Assembly (NCBI GenBank): GCA_002401385.1
Contig: NVSY01000032.1
Coordinates: 1-18,756, forward strand
Source of the DNA: Flavobacteriaceae bacterium
GTDB taxonomy: Bacteria; Bacteroidota; Bacteroidia; Flavobacteriales; Flavobacteriaceae
Direction: 5' to 3'
Length of the DNA: 18,756 nt
Shown here: one piece after another, positions 1 through 8,667 of the stretch
Layout of the letters: every line of letters starts with the position of its first letter
How positions within the stretch are numbered: position 1 is the stretch's first letter
Notes under the pieces: model-generated
The model's input: the letters and a program-made list of their open reading frames with translations, nothing else
What the model was told of the DNA's origin: nothing
Databases searched by the model: none
Program-made: the position numbers and the translations under genes

Positions 1-1
1 T

Positions 2-1021
<1,020 letters not shown>

Positions 1022-1046
1022 AAAAAATATTTTTTATAATTAGCGT

Positions 1047-1054
1047 TAAATTTG
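1047..1054 (+). promoter_or_regulatory. Bacteroidota -7 promoter element for the sugar kinase gene
   Basis: TAAATTTG matches the Bacteroidota -7 consensus TAnnTTTG exactly. It lies 9 bp before the ATG at 1064, so a transcript starting just downstream would have almost no leader. No clear -33 TTG is seen about 19 bp upstream, only an AT-rich tract. A TTG codon at 1052 that could be read as an alternative start lies inside this element, which argues for the ATG at 1064. Confidence 0.45.
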
Positions 1055-1063
1055 TGTAAAAAA

Positions 1064-1933
1064 ATGATTCTAATAGCAGATGGTGGCTCCACAAAAGCCG
1101 ATTGGATTTTATTGAATTTGGAAGGTGAACAAGTTTTCAAAACAAGAACGGAAGGGTTGAACCCAGCAGTGCTGAGTGATGATGAACTGATCAGGAGGAT
1201 CCAAGCGAACGAAACGCTTGCGGAACATAAAGGAAAGGTTGAGAAAATTTTCTTTTATGGTGCAGGTTGTGGAACTGATAAGCCTACAGCGGCTTTAAAG
1301 TCTATATTTGAATCATTTTTTATTAACGCAACTGATGTAATTGTTAAAGAAGATACTTATGCTGCGGCTTATGCTGCAACTACAGAGCCTGGAATCGTTT
1401 GTATTTTAGGAACTGGGTCAAACAGTTGTTTCTTTGATGGGAAAGACGTTCATATGAAATTGCCTTCTTTAGGCTATGTGCTGATGGATGAAGCGAGCGG
1501 AAACCACATCGGAAAAAAATTAATTCGTGATTATTTTTATAAAAAAATGCCGGAGAGTATTGCAAAACAATTTGAAGAGCAATATGATGTAGATGCAGAT
1601 GTGATTAAGGCAAACATTTATAAAAAAGAAAATCCAAATACGTATTTAGCTACTTTTGCTGAGTTTATCTTAGCAAACGAGCGTACAGAATACGCTAATT
1701 TGGTACTTAAAAAAGTTATTTTAGAGTTCTTTAAGAATCGTATTTTAACCTTTGATGAGTACAAAACGTGCCCTGTGCATTTTGTAGGTTCTATTGCTTA
1801 TTTTTCTGCGGATATAATCAATGAAGTTGCAGATGAATTAGGAGTCACAATTGGAAAAATTATTAGACGCCCAATTGATGGTCTATTAGATTATCATAAG
1901 GGTTTATTGGAAAATGATTCTAAATTAGTGTAA
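1064..1933 (+). CDS. BadF/BadG/BcrA/BcrD-type ATPase, N-acetylglucosamine kinase-like
   Basis: A 289-residue sugar kinase of the ASKHA (actin-like ATPase) fold, probably phosphorylating N-acetylglucosamine or a related amino sugar in the cytosol. The N-terminal phosphate-1 motif is DGGSTKADW (starting six residues after the methionine), and the second phosphate-binding loop appears as ILGTGSNSCFF around residues 107-117. A YVLMDEASGNHIGKK segment about 20 residues later is typical of the NagK-like branch. The C-terminus contains FVGSIAYFSADII, the adenosine-binding region. I start at ATG 1064, not at an in-frame TTG at 1052, because the TTG overlaps the promoter's -7 element. It follows gap with a 42-bp gap. 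The substrate is inferred from the family; BadF-type annotation alone would be the safe fallback. Confidence 0.88.
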   Translation: MILIADGGSTKADWILLNLEGEQVFKTRTEGLNPAVLSDDELIRRIQANETLAEHKGKVEKIFFYGAGCGTDKPTAALKSIFESFFINATDVIVKEDTYAAAYAATTEPGIVCILGTGSNSCFFDGKDVHMKLPSLGYVLMDEASGNHIGKKLIRDYFYKKMPESIAKQFEEQYDVDADVIKANIYKKENPNTYLATFAEFILANERTEYANLVLKKVILEFFKNRILTFDEYKTCPVHFVGSIAYFSADIINEVADELGVTIGKIIRRPIDGLLDYHKGLLENDSKLV

Positions 1934-2017
1934 TATTATTTTAAGAATCTACTAGGTAGAAGTACCTGGCAAGAAACTTTTGATAAGTATTGTTGAGTGT
2001 TTAAATTTACACTAATT
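1923..2017 (+). repeat. Inverted repeat spanning the kinase stop codon and downstream region
   Basis: AATTAGTGTAA (1923-1933, including the stop codon of the kinase gene) is the exact reverse complement of TTACACTAATT (2007-2017). Inside it sits a second small hairpin, CTAGGTA / TACCTGG (about 1952-1969), with a four-base loop. Together with the terminator 12 bp later this could give a folded 3' untranslated region. The repeat may also be chance in AT-rich DNA. Confidence 0.3.
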
Positions 2018-2028
2018 GAATCGTATAG

Positions 2029-2066
2029 AAAAGCATTTTTTACTGTTATGGTAAAAAATGCTTTTT
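2029..2066. terminator. Bidirectional Rho-independent terminator between convergent units
   Basis: A perfect 15-bp stem pairs 2029-2043 with 2051-2065 around a seven-base loop (TGTTATG). The stem starts with AAAAGC on one side and ends with GCTTTT on the other, so a T tract follows on either strand. It sits between the plus-strand kinase gene (end 1933) and the minus-strand murF (end 2122) and can terminate both. Confidence 0.85.
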
Positions 2067-2121
2067 CCGTTTTAGAAGATTTTCTAAACAGTGCTTGTAC
2101 TGTCCTAACGGACGTTTATTT

Positions 2122-3381
2122 TTACAATACCTTCACAAGACGCTCTAAAGCCATGCCTCTGGATCCTTTAATAAGTACGATGGCATCGTTGTACTCAGAA
2201 GTGTCAAAATCATCTATAAACGTTTCGTAAGAAGCGAATTGATTGGCTTTCTTACTTAAAACCTTCTGAAATGCTTCACCGATAAGGACAATTTTATCAA
2301 AGGACATTTTTTCTGCAATATCTGCAATGTGTTGATGTTCTTTCGGACTGGTTTTTCCCAATTCAAACATGTCACCTAATACTACAATTTTTTTGGTAGC
2401 ACTCAATTGATCAAAGTTTTCTAGGGCTGCTTCCATACTACTTGGATTGGCATTGTAGGCATCCAATAAAAGGGTTACGTTTTCTTTTTTGATGATTTGA
2501 GAACGGTTATTTGTAGGAGTATACTGTACAATAGCCTCTTTGATATCATTTAAAGCTACCTTAAAATAATCACCCATACAGATCGCTGCTGCAATGTTTA
2601 AGTAATTGTATTTGCCGATTAATTGGCTGGGTATTTCCACACCTTTGAATGCGGACTTTACAAAGGGGTCTGCTGTTATAAAAGAGATGGTTTTTGATGA
2701 AAAGGTGATGTTTGTTAATCCGGAAGATTGTGTTACTTGAATAGGGTCATCTGTATTTATAAAAGCCTGTCCATGAGATTCACGGAGAAAGGTGTACAAT
2801 TCAGATTTTCCTTTTATTATTCCAGCTTCACTTCCAAAACCTTCTAAATGTGCTTTTCCAAAATTCGTGATATAACCGAAATTTGGCTGTGCGATGCTCG
2901 TCAGTAGCTCTATTTCCTTTAAGTGGTTGGCACCCATTTCTACAATGCCAATTTCAGTATTCTTATCCATGGAAAGTAAGGTGAGGGGGACGCCAATGTG
3001 ATTGTTGAGGTTTCCTAGGGTGGCGGTCACCTGATATTTTTTTTCCAACACACATTTTATTAGTTCCTTTGTGGTGGTTTTTCCATTGCTTCCTGTGAGT
3101 CCTATAATAGGGATGTTCAAAACGCTACGATGGTGTTTTGCCAATGCTTGTAAGGTGCTCAAAACATCGTCAACTACAATATGTTGTTCCGAGGTTTTAT
3201 GTTTTTTGTTGTCGATAACAGCATATGATGCTCCTTGTTTTATTGCTTCAGAAGCAAAGGTGTTCCCGTCAAAGTTGCTTCCTTTAAGTGCGAAATAGAG
3301 ACTGTTTTCTGTTATTTTTCGGGTGTCTGTTGTTACACCAGTACTCTGGGTAAACAACACATATAATTGTTCTATTGTCAT
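2122..3381 (-). CDS. murF: UDP-N-acetylmuramoyl-tripeptide--D-alanyl-D-alanine ligase
   Basis: Cytosolic peptidoglycan precursor enzyme: ATP-dependent addition of D-Ala-D-Ala to UDP-MurNAc-tripeptide, giving the pentapeptide precursor. From the chosen start it has 419 residues, normal for MurF. Visible motifs are the N-terminal Mur domain (TDTRKITENSLYFALKG), the ATP-binding loop GLTGSNGKTTTKE, the central EMGANH segment, and the C-terminal domain motif LDAYNANPSSMEAAL, which is MurF-like. A longer reading frame extends to 3417, but those extra codons lie inside the gldJ terminator hairpin (3393-3424), so ATG 3379-3381 (Met-Thr-Ile-Glu) is the supported start. Only about 12 bp separate that terminator from the start, and I see no separate promoter, so expression may depend on read-through from gldJ. 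Confidence 0.96.
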   Translation of the reverse strand: MTIEQLYVLFTQSTGVTTDTRKITENSLYFALKGSNFDGNTFASEAIKQGASYAVIDNKKHKTSEQHIVVDDVLSTLQALAKHHRSVLNIPIIGLTGSNGKTTTKELIKCVLEKKYQVTATLGNLNNHIGVPLTLLSMDKNTEIGIVEMGANHLKEIELLTSIAQPNFGYITNFGKAHLEGFGSEAGIIKGKSELYTFLRESHGQAFINTDDPIQVTQSSGLTNITFSSKTISFITADPFVKSAFKGVEIPSQLIGKYNYLNIAAAICMGDYFKVALNDIKEAIVQYTPTNNRSQIIKKENVTLLLDAYNANPSSMEAALENFDQLSATKKIVVLGDMFELGKTSPKEHQHIADIAEKMSFDKIVLIGEAFQKVLSKKANQFASYETFIDDFDTSEYNDAIVLIKGSRGMALERLVKVL

Positions 3382-3392
3382 GGTACTAATAT

Positions 3393-3424
3393 AAAAAAAA
3401 CCTCGTTGAAAAATCAACGAGGTT
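3393..3424 (-). terminator. Rho-independent terminator of gldJ, overlapping the murF leader
   Basis: An 11-bp perfect stem pairs 3399-3409 (AACCTCGTTGA) with 3414-3424 (TCAACGAGGTT) around an AAAA loop. On the minus strand it is followed by eight Ts (3393-3400 are all A on the plus strand). It lies 23 bp after the gldJ stop codon and 12 bp before the murF start. Such a position could attenuate rather than fully separate the two genes. Confidence 0.85.
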
Positions 3425-3447
3425 CATAAGGTATAAGTTAAAATGTC

Positions 3448-5157
3448 TTATCTTCTTCTAGAAACAGGAGACCTTTTGTCTTGACTCATTGGGCCTAATC
3501 TGTCAGTTGCACATCTAAAACCAATATAGTTTGTCGCCATAAATGCAGGTAAGTATCTACGTTGTGATGGGTCCAACCAGTATTCACGGTCATTCCATGA
3601 ACCTCCTTTATAGACTCTAGTGTCATCACTAATAAGTGTATTACGAGTTTCTTTATCATATTGATGAATTAGCAATCCGCTTTCTCCAATTTGTCTAGGC
3701 TTAATAGGGTGATTATACATCCTTGGTTTTTTGTCTAAATCTTCTTCAGAGGTATTGAACTCTTTAGTTGAAGCCAAATCACCATCTCGAGCATCTACAT
3801 TATATGCTTTTTCGTAATTTCTTCTCATATAAGCATCTCTCTTTGTTACAGGGATGTATTGAATAGAACCTGGTAAATCTTTCGGTATAATTTTACCGTT
3901 ATCCAAGGTGTCATATTCTACAGTGTTATCTGAGATCATTACGACTTTTCCTTCTTGGTCAATCATCTTTTTAGTAAAGATATTCCCTCTAAAGTAGTTG
4001 AAGTCATTTGCTTCATTGTCTATAATAGGACGGTAGACATCCGCAACCCATTCTGCTACATTTCCAGACATGTCATAAAGACCAAATGCATTCGGTGCAT
4101 AAGATTTAATAGCAATCGTAATATCTGCCATGTCATTACTCCATCCAGCTACACCACTGTAATCTCCTTTTCCTTGTTTAAAGTTGGCCAATTGGTCTCC
4201 TTTTAAAGTCTTAGATTTATTACGGGTATATTTTCCTGACCATGCATATTTTTTACGCCCTCTAATGTTATTGTATTCTCTTTCTTCAATTACAGATTTA
4301 GCAGCGTATTCCCACTCTGCTTCGGTTGGAAGTCTGAATTTAGAAGCAAGGATCCCATCAGAGATCTTAACGTGTCGTCCTGTAAATTGACCTTTTGAAG
4401 GTTTAGCACTTCCTTTTGATCGTTTTATATTTGTAGGCAATCCTTTATTGTAGATGGTAGAATCACCGTCAAATAATAATGTAGGATTGGTAATATAAGT
4501 ATCTACATTAAAATGATTTTTACCTCTTACAGTGATAGAATCTTCTTGGAATAATGATTTCAATACTCCCTTATCTACTAATATTTTTTCATTAACTCTA
4601 TCCGATCTCCAGTTACAATATCTGCTCGCTTGAATCCATGTTACTCCTACAACAGGGTATTGTGCATAAGCAGGATGTCTAAGATAATTTTCGGTTAAAT
4701 TCTCATTCGTTCCCAATACATGTCTCCAAACTAAAGTGTCAGGGACTGCAGATTGGTATATATGTTCAAAATTTTGATCAGATGGAGGGAAAACTCTTTC
4801 CAACCATTCTAAATAAAATAAATATTCGGAGTTGGTGATTTCTGCTTCATCTAAGTAGAATGAACGTACTTGTTGTTTTACAGGTGTGGTATTCCAATCG
4901 AATAAGACATCATCTTGAACATGTCCCATCGTGAAAGTTCCACCTTCAATAAGAACCATTCCAGCTGGGGTTTGCTGACGATTGAAACTTTTACTAGTAG
5001 AAAAACCAGCTGCTTTTTTGTCTTTGTCTGTCCATCCAGTCAAGGAACTATTGCTAGAAGATCTATTGTTAGAACAACTAGCCATTAAAACAGCAATAAC
5101 AACTGTTGTTAAATACTTGAGTAACCGACAGATGCGATTTATTTCCATATTTTGCAT
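3448..5157 (-). CDS. gldJ: Gliding motility / type IX secretion lipoprotein GldJ
   Basis: GldJ is an outer-membrane lipoprotein facing the periplasm that is needed for Flavobacterium gliding and for stable GldK, the ring protein of the type IX secretion system. The 569 residues fit GldJ. The signal peptide carries a lipobox, LMASC, with acylated Cys28. No surface-export charge motif follows the Cys (SNNRSSS), in keeping with a periplasm-facing lipoprotein. The FGE-sulfatase-like domain begins at about residue 65 (AGMVLIEGGTFTMG) and ends with GFRCATDRLGP near the C-terminus. Typical internal motifs are FRLPTEAEWEYAA, GLYDMSGNVAEWVADVY and KGGSWNDR. The tail ends in a basic SPVSRRR. A second ATG three codons downstream (Met4) could be the true start. 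It is divergent from porV, another component of the same machinery. Confidence 0.95.
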   Translation of the reverse strand: MQNMEINRICRLLKYLTTVVIAVLMASCSNNRSSSNSSLTGWTDKDKKAAGFSTSKSFNRQQTPAGMVLIEGGTFTMGHVQDDVLFDWNTTPVKQQVRSFYLDEAEITNSEYLFYLEWLERVFPPSDQNFEHIYQSAVPDTLVWRHVLGTNENLTENYLRHPAYAQYPVVGVTWIQASRYCNWRSDRVNEKILVDKGVLKSLFQEDSITVRGKNHFNVDTYITNPTLLFDGDSTIYNKGLPTNIKRSKGSAKPSKGQFTGRHVKISDGILASKFRLPTEAEWEYAAKSVIEEREYNNIRGRKKYAWSGKYTRNKSKTLKGDQLANFKQGKGDYSGVAGWSNDMADITIAIKSYAPNAFGLYDMSGNVAEWVADVYRPIIDNEANDFNYFRGNIFTKKMIDQEGKVVMISDNTVEYDTLDNGKIIPKDLPGSIQYIPVTKRDAYMRRNYEKAYNVDARDGDLASTKEFNTSEEDLDKKPRMYNHPIKPRQIGESGLLIHQYDKETRNTLISDDTRVYKGGSWNDREYWLDPSQRRYLPAFMATNYIGFRCATDRLGPMSQDKRSPVSRRR

Positions 5158-5297
5158 ATTAGGGTATTTATTTTTGACGCAATTTACACTAAATTATTTT
5201 TGATTTCACATAAAAATATAAATTATATTCTACGTGTTTCGTCATTATAACGCAGGGGTTTCTCATTTAGTATTAGAGAAGAAAGAAAATAATTTTT

Positions 5298-5329
5298 TTG
5301 TGCTTGTCATTGGTGTAATCGTACTTTTG
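5298..5329 (+). promoter_or_regulatory. Possible distal promoter upstream of porV
   Basis: TACTTTTG (5322-5329) matches TAnnTTTG exactly. A TTG at 5298-5300 lies 21 bp upstream, slightly longer than the usual ~19 bp. A transcript would carry a leader of about 200 nt before porV, containing the small frame at 5364-5429. Confidence 0.35.
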
Positions 5330-5505
5330 TCACGGGCGGATTAGGTAGGTATTAGTAGTTTAAGATGATTGATTTATGGGGGGGGATTCCTTTTTTAGTA
5401 CAATATAAATTGGGATTTATCGTTCTTTAAAATATAATTATGTTCTGAATGAGTGAATGCGTGTTTATAATTGATGCCATAAGGCTTTTTTTAACTAAAA
5501 ATGTG

Positions 5506-5513
5506 CATATTTG
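5506..5513 (+). promoter_or_regulatory. Proximal porV -7 element
   Basis: CATATTTG differs from TAnnTTTG by one base. It lies 26 bp before the porV ATG, so the leader would be about 20 nt. No good -33 TTG at the standard spacing is visible. It is the likelier promoter for the porV operon by position. Confidence 0.35.
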
Positions 5514-5539
5514 CTCTTGAAAAAACCACCCGATAAACA

Positions 5540-6670
5540 ATGAATAAATTAGGTTTTAGTATCCTCGTTTTTATTTTTTCCCTCAGCATAGTATGTGCAC
5601 AAAATACACATAGAGCCATTACTACAGCGGCACCATTTCTGTTAATTGCACCTGATGCGAGAGCTGGAGGTATGGGAGATATAGGTGTTGCTACAACAGC
5701 CGATGCGAACTCTCAATATTGGAACGCGGCCAAACATGCTTTTACAAAAAACAAGCTGAGTATGGGGGTGTTTTATACTCCTTGGCTTAGAGAATTGACA
5801 AATGATGTGTTTTTAGGTGGATTTACCATCACTAACCGTTTGGATGAACGCAGTGCTTGGGGGGCAAGTGTACGCTATTTTAATTTAGGTGATATTCCTT
5901 TGACAGATATCGAAGGTGCACCTTTAGGAACGGATAAATTGAATGAGTTTTCGGTGGATGGTTCTTATGCATTATTATTGAGTGAAAGTTATAGTATGGC
6001 GGTTACGCTACGCTATATACGTTCCGATTTAGGAATAGAATCTACAGATTCATCTATTAACCCGGTAAATACCTTTGCCGTGGATATTTCAGGATATTTC
6101 GAATCAGAGGAAAAAAATTACGGTGGCTTTAATGGCCGTTGGCGTGGGGGATATAGCATCTCTAATATAGGTCCTAAGGTTTCCTATTCTGACGATGGAA
6201 ATTCAAACTTTATTCCTACAAACTTGAGAGTAGGTACTGGATTTGATTTTATTTTGGATGGAAGTAATACCATTGCCTTAACAGTAGAATTTAATAAGTT
6301 ATTGGTTCCAACGCCTCCCGTACGTAGTGCTTCTACTTATGAAATTATTGAAGGAAAAGACGATAATGTAAGCTTTGTTTCTGGGATGTTTCAATCATTT
6401 AGCGATGCTCCTGGAGGAGCTAGTGAAGAATTAAAAGAAGTGACATGGGCCATAGGAGCGGAATATGTATACAATAAATTATTTGCCTTTAGAGCGGGGT
6501 ATTTTAATGAAAGTGAATTGAAAGGCTCGCGAAAATACTTTACCATAGGTTCTGGGTTTAATGTAAACAATACCACTATAGATGTGTCTTATTTGTTTAA
6601 CGCAACTGATATTAATAACCCTTTAGAAAACACCTTGCGATTTTCATTGTCTTTTGATATCGGGAATTAA
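5540..6670 (+). CDS. porV: Type IX secretion outer-membrane protein PorV (LptO/PG27 family)
   Basis: PorV is an outer-membrane beta-barrel of the FadL-like fold. It accepts type IX cargo from the translocon and hands it to the PorU sortase at the cell surface. The 376 residues fit the family. A Sec signal peptide (MNKLGFSILVFIFSLSIVCA) is cleaved near residue 20. Then comes the characteristic N-terminal segment TAAPFLLIAPDARAGGMGD followed by SQYWNAAKHAF, both hallmarks of PorV. The rest consists of alternating strands ending in LRFSLSFDIGN, a typical beta-signal end. It starts the closely spaced series porV-cdd-haemoglobin-KAS III (gaps 11, 29 and 9 bp). Its usual partner gene porU is not adjacent in this window. 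Confidence 0.95.
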   Translation: MNKLGFSILVFIFSLSIVCAQNTHRAITTAAPFLLIAPDARAGGMGDIGVATTADANSQYWNAAKHAFTKNKLSMGVFYTPWLRELTNDVFLGGFTITNRLDERSAWGASVRYFNLGDIPLTDIEGAPLGTDKLNEFSVDGSYALLLSESYSMAVTLRYIRSDLGIESTDSSINPVNTFAVDISGYFESEEKNYGGFNGRWRGGYSISNIGPKVSYSDDGNSNFIPTNLRVGTGFDFILDGSNTIALTVEFNKLLVPTPPVRSASTYEIIEGKDDNVSFVSGMFQSFSDAPGGASEELKEVTWAIGAEYVYNKLFAFRAGYFNESELKGSRKYFTIGSGFNVNNTTIDVSYLFNATDINNPLENTLRFSLSFDIGN

Positions 6671-6681
6671 GAAAATTAAAT

Positions 6682-7164
6682 ATGAAAATACATACTATTT
6701 CTACCGCTTATGCGGTGTATAAAAGAATAGAAGAACTTCCTTTAGAAGTTCAAAAATTGATGAATGCTGCCATAAAAATTAAAGACAATGCTTATGCACC
6801 TTACTCGAATTTTAAAGTAGGAGCAGCTTTATTGATGGCGGATGGTTCTATTTCCGTAGGGAATAACCAAGAAAATGCGGCATACCCCTCAGGATTGTGT
6901 GCGGAAAGAGTTGCTATATTTCACGCTTCTGCAAAAGATCCTAAAATGGAAATTCTTACGATTGCCATCGTAGCTAGTTGCGAGTCAAATACGGTCAGTA
7001 GACCCGTGGGACCTTGTGGAGCTTGTAGGCAAGTACTGACTGAATATGAAGTGAAGCAACAAAAAGAAATTGAGATTTACTTTATGGGGGAAATAGGTGA
7101 TATTATTAGAACGAACTCTGTAGCAGATTTACTACCTTTCGGCTTTGATAAGTCTTATTTGTAA
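6682..7164 (+). CDS. cdd: Cytidine deaminase
   Basis: Hydrolytic deamination of cytidine and deoxycytidine to uridine and deoxyuridine in pyrimidine salvage; a cytosolic zinc enzyme. The 160 residues are slightly longer than the ~130-residue tetrameric type, with an extra N-terminal helix. Zinc ligands are C73 in GLCAERVAIF and the pair C112/C115 in PVGPCGACRQVL; E75 is the catalytic proton shuttle. The substrate-binding motif YSNFKVGAALL is at residues 41-51 and NQENAAYPSGLC at 62-73. The gene begins 11 bp after porV, and this link to the type IX gene is positional rather than functional. Confidence 0.95.
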   Translation: MKIHTISTAYAVYKRIEELPLEVQKLMNAAIKIKDNAYAPYSNFKVGAALLMADGSISVGNNQENAAYPSGLCAERVAIFHASAKDPKMEILTIAIVASCESNTVSRPVGPCGACRQVLTEYEVKQQKEIEIYFMGEIGDIIRTNSVADLLPFGFDKSYL

Positions 7165-7193
7165 AAGGAAAAGACATAAAAGTTAAGGAACGT

Positions 7194-7568
7194 ATGAAAC
7201 CGGATATTCAAAACAGAGAAGATATCTATCTTATAGTGAGTGAGTTCTATAAGAAATTAATGATAGATGAAGAAGTGAAACATTTTTTTGTGGATTTTAC
7301 AGGGGAAGAAGCCCTGGAACATCACTTACAAATACTCGTAGATTTTTGGGATAATATTATTTTTTATTCAGGAACTTATGCCAGGAATGCCATGAAACCT
7401 CATTTACTTATTAATAAAACAAAACCATTTAAAACCGAACATTTTACTGTGTGGCTAAAACATTTCTTTGTGAGCATCGATGCAAACTTTGAAGGTGAAA
7501 ATGCACATGCTGCCAAAACACGAGCGCAATCTATAGCGACTGTTATGCAGATAAAAATGAATTCTTAA
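7194..7568 (+). CDS. Group III truncated haemoglobin (2/2 HbIII)
   Basis: A small haem protein of 124 residues, of the same length class as Campylobacter jejuni Ctb. The group III landmarks are present at nearly identical spacing: Tyr19 (B10) in SEFYKKL, His43/His44 at the E7 region (LEHHLQ), the proximal His70 in MKPHLLI (F8), and Trp87 (G8) in FTVWLKHFF. Group III members are linked to oxygen, NO or peroxide chemistry at low oxygen, but the physiological role is uncertain. No signal peptide, so cytosolic. It sits 29 bp after cdd and 9 bp before a KAS III-like gene, so it is probably co-transcribed with porV. The reason for this grouping is not evident from the sequence. Confidence 0.9.
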   Translation: MKPDIQNREDIYLIVSEFYKKLMIDEEVKHFFVDFTGEEALEHHLQILVDFWDNIIFYSGTYARNAMKPHLLINKTKPFKTEHFTVWLKHFFVSIDANFEGENAHAAKTRAQSIATVMQIKMNS

Positions 7569-7577
7569 AACTAAACC

Positions 7578-8648
7578 ATGCCTTTAAAATCTATCATTAC
7601 AGGTACAGGGTCTTATATCCCAACTGAAACCAAAACCAATTCAGATTTTTTAAACAATGTTTTTTTAAATGCCGACGGATCTTCTTTTGGCTACGAAAAC
7701 AAAGAAGTGATTGAAAAATTCAAGGCCATCACGGGAATTGAAGAAAGACGCTATGCTTCGAAGGATTTAAACTCCTCTGATTTAGCCTTTTTTGCGGCTC
7801 AAAAAGCCATTCAAGACTCCGGTGTAAACCCAGAAGAATTAGATTATATTATTTTAGCTCAGAATTTTGGTGATATTATCCAAGAAACAAATCAAAGCGA
7901 TATGGTGCCGAGTTTGGCATCACGCGTAAAACATAAATTGCAAATCAAAAATCCATCGTGTGTTGCCTACGATATTTTATTTGGTTGTCCAGGTTGGGTG
8001 CAAGGTGTCATTCAAGCCGAGGCTTTTATTAAGGCTGGAATTGCTAAAAAATGTTTAGTAATTGGTACAGAGACACTTTCGAGAGTTGTGGACGATTACG
8101 ATCGTGATTCTATGATTTATTCGGATGGTGCAGGGGCTTGTATTATTGAAGCTTCTGAGGATGATTCCTCTAACGGAATTTTAGGACATGCGTCTCAAAC
8201 CGATACATTCAATGAAGCTCATTATTTGTTTTATGGAGAATCTTTTGATAAAAATGATACTTCTGGAAAACGTTATATTAAAATGCACGGACGTAAAATA
8301 TACGAATATGCATTAAACAATGTGCCGCAAGCCATGCAAAAAGCGCTCGAAAAAAGTAATGTTGGTATCGATGATGTGAAAAAAGTATTCATACATCAAG
8401 CGAATGAGAAAATGGATGAGGCCATTATCAAACGATTTTATCGCTTGTATAAAAAACCAGTTCCAGAAGGGATTATGCCTATGAGTATTCATAAATTAGG
8501 TAATTCTTCTGTAGCGACAGTGCCAACTCTTTTAGATTTAGTGCGTAAAGGAGCCTTGGAAAATCAAGAAATAAACAAAGGAGATATTATTATCCTTGCT
8601 TCTGTTGGAGCTGGAATGAATATTAATGCCGTTGTATATAAGGTATAA
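7578..8648 (+). CDS. 3-oxoacyl-[ACP] synthase III-like (FabH family) condensing enzyme
   Basis: A 356-residue thiolase-fold condensing enzyme that would join an acyl-CoA primer to malonyl-ACP. The Cys-His-Asn triad of the KAS III family is complete: C137 in LFGCPGW, H273 in FIHQAN and N309 in KLGNSSVATVP. The N-terminal ITGTGSYIPTE and internal YSDGAGACIIE are family signatures. It is longer than E. coli FabH (317 residues), with an extra segment near residues 25-45. That length and the CPGW active-site context place it in the FabH-like group often found in Bacteroidota alongside a true FabH. It is the last gene of the porV series, and fabV follows, so a lipid role is plausible. Whether it is the housekeeping initiator or a specialised enzyme cannot be decided here. 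Confidence 0.88.
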   Translation: MPLKSIITGTGSYIPTETKTNSDFLNNVFLNADGSSFGYENKEVIEKFKAITGIEERRYASKDLNSSDLAFFAAQKAIQDSGVNPEELDYIILAQNFGDIIQETNQSDMVPSLASRVKHKLQIKNPSCVAYDILFGCPGWVQGVIQAEAFIKAGIAKKCLVIGTETLSRVVDDYDRDSMIYSDGAGACIIEASEDDSSNGILGHASQTDTFNEAHYLFYGESFDKNDTSGKRYIKMHGRKIYEYALNNVPQAMQKALEKSNVGIDDVKKVFIHQANEKMDEAIIKRFYRLYKKPVPEGIMPMSIHKLGNSSVATVPTLLDLVRKGALENQEINKGDIIILASVGAGMNINAVVYKV

Positions 8649-8667
8649 TTAATTGTAAAATAAAGAG

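Larger units (their letters stand above)
5158..5539. other. Divergent gldJ-porV intergenic region without a gene
   Basis: These 382 bp separate the divergent gldJ and porV. No protein remnant was recognised. It contains two plus-strand promoter-like sites (5322-5329 and 5506-5513), an eight-G run (about 5378-5385) that stands out in this AT-rich DNA, and a possible 21-codon reading frame at 5364-5429 spanning that run. In Flavobacterium johnsoniae porU lies between gldJ and porV; here it is absent. No clear gldJ promoter was found on the minus strand. Confidence 0.6.

Noticed and set aside
1052..1063. TTG start for the kinase, adding Met-Cys-Lys-Lys
   Set aside because: The TTG is part of the TAAATTTG promoter box; the ATG at 1064 directly precedes the ILIADGG strand.
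1997..2230. 77-codon plus-strand frame overlapping the terminator and the end of murF
   Set aside because: It runs through the bidirectional hairpin and then antisense to murF; no protein features.
3382..3417. Longer N-terminus of murF (12 extra codons)
   Set aside because: These codons lie within the gldJ terminator stem and T tract; the next ATG (3379-3381) gives the usual MurF start and length.
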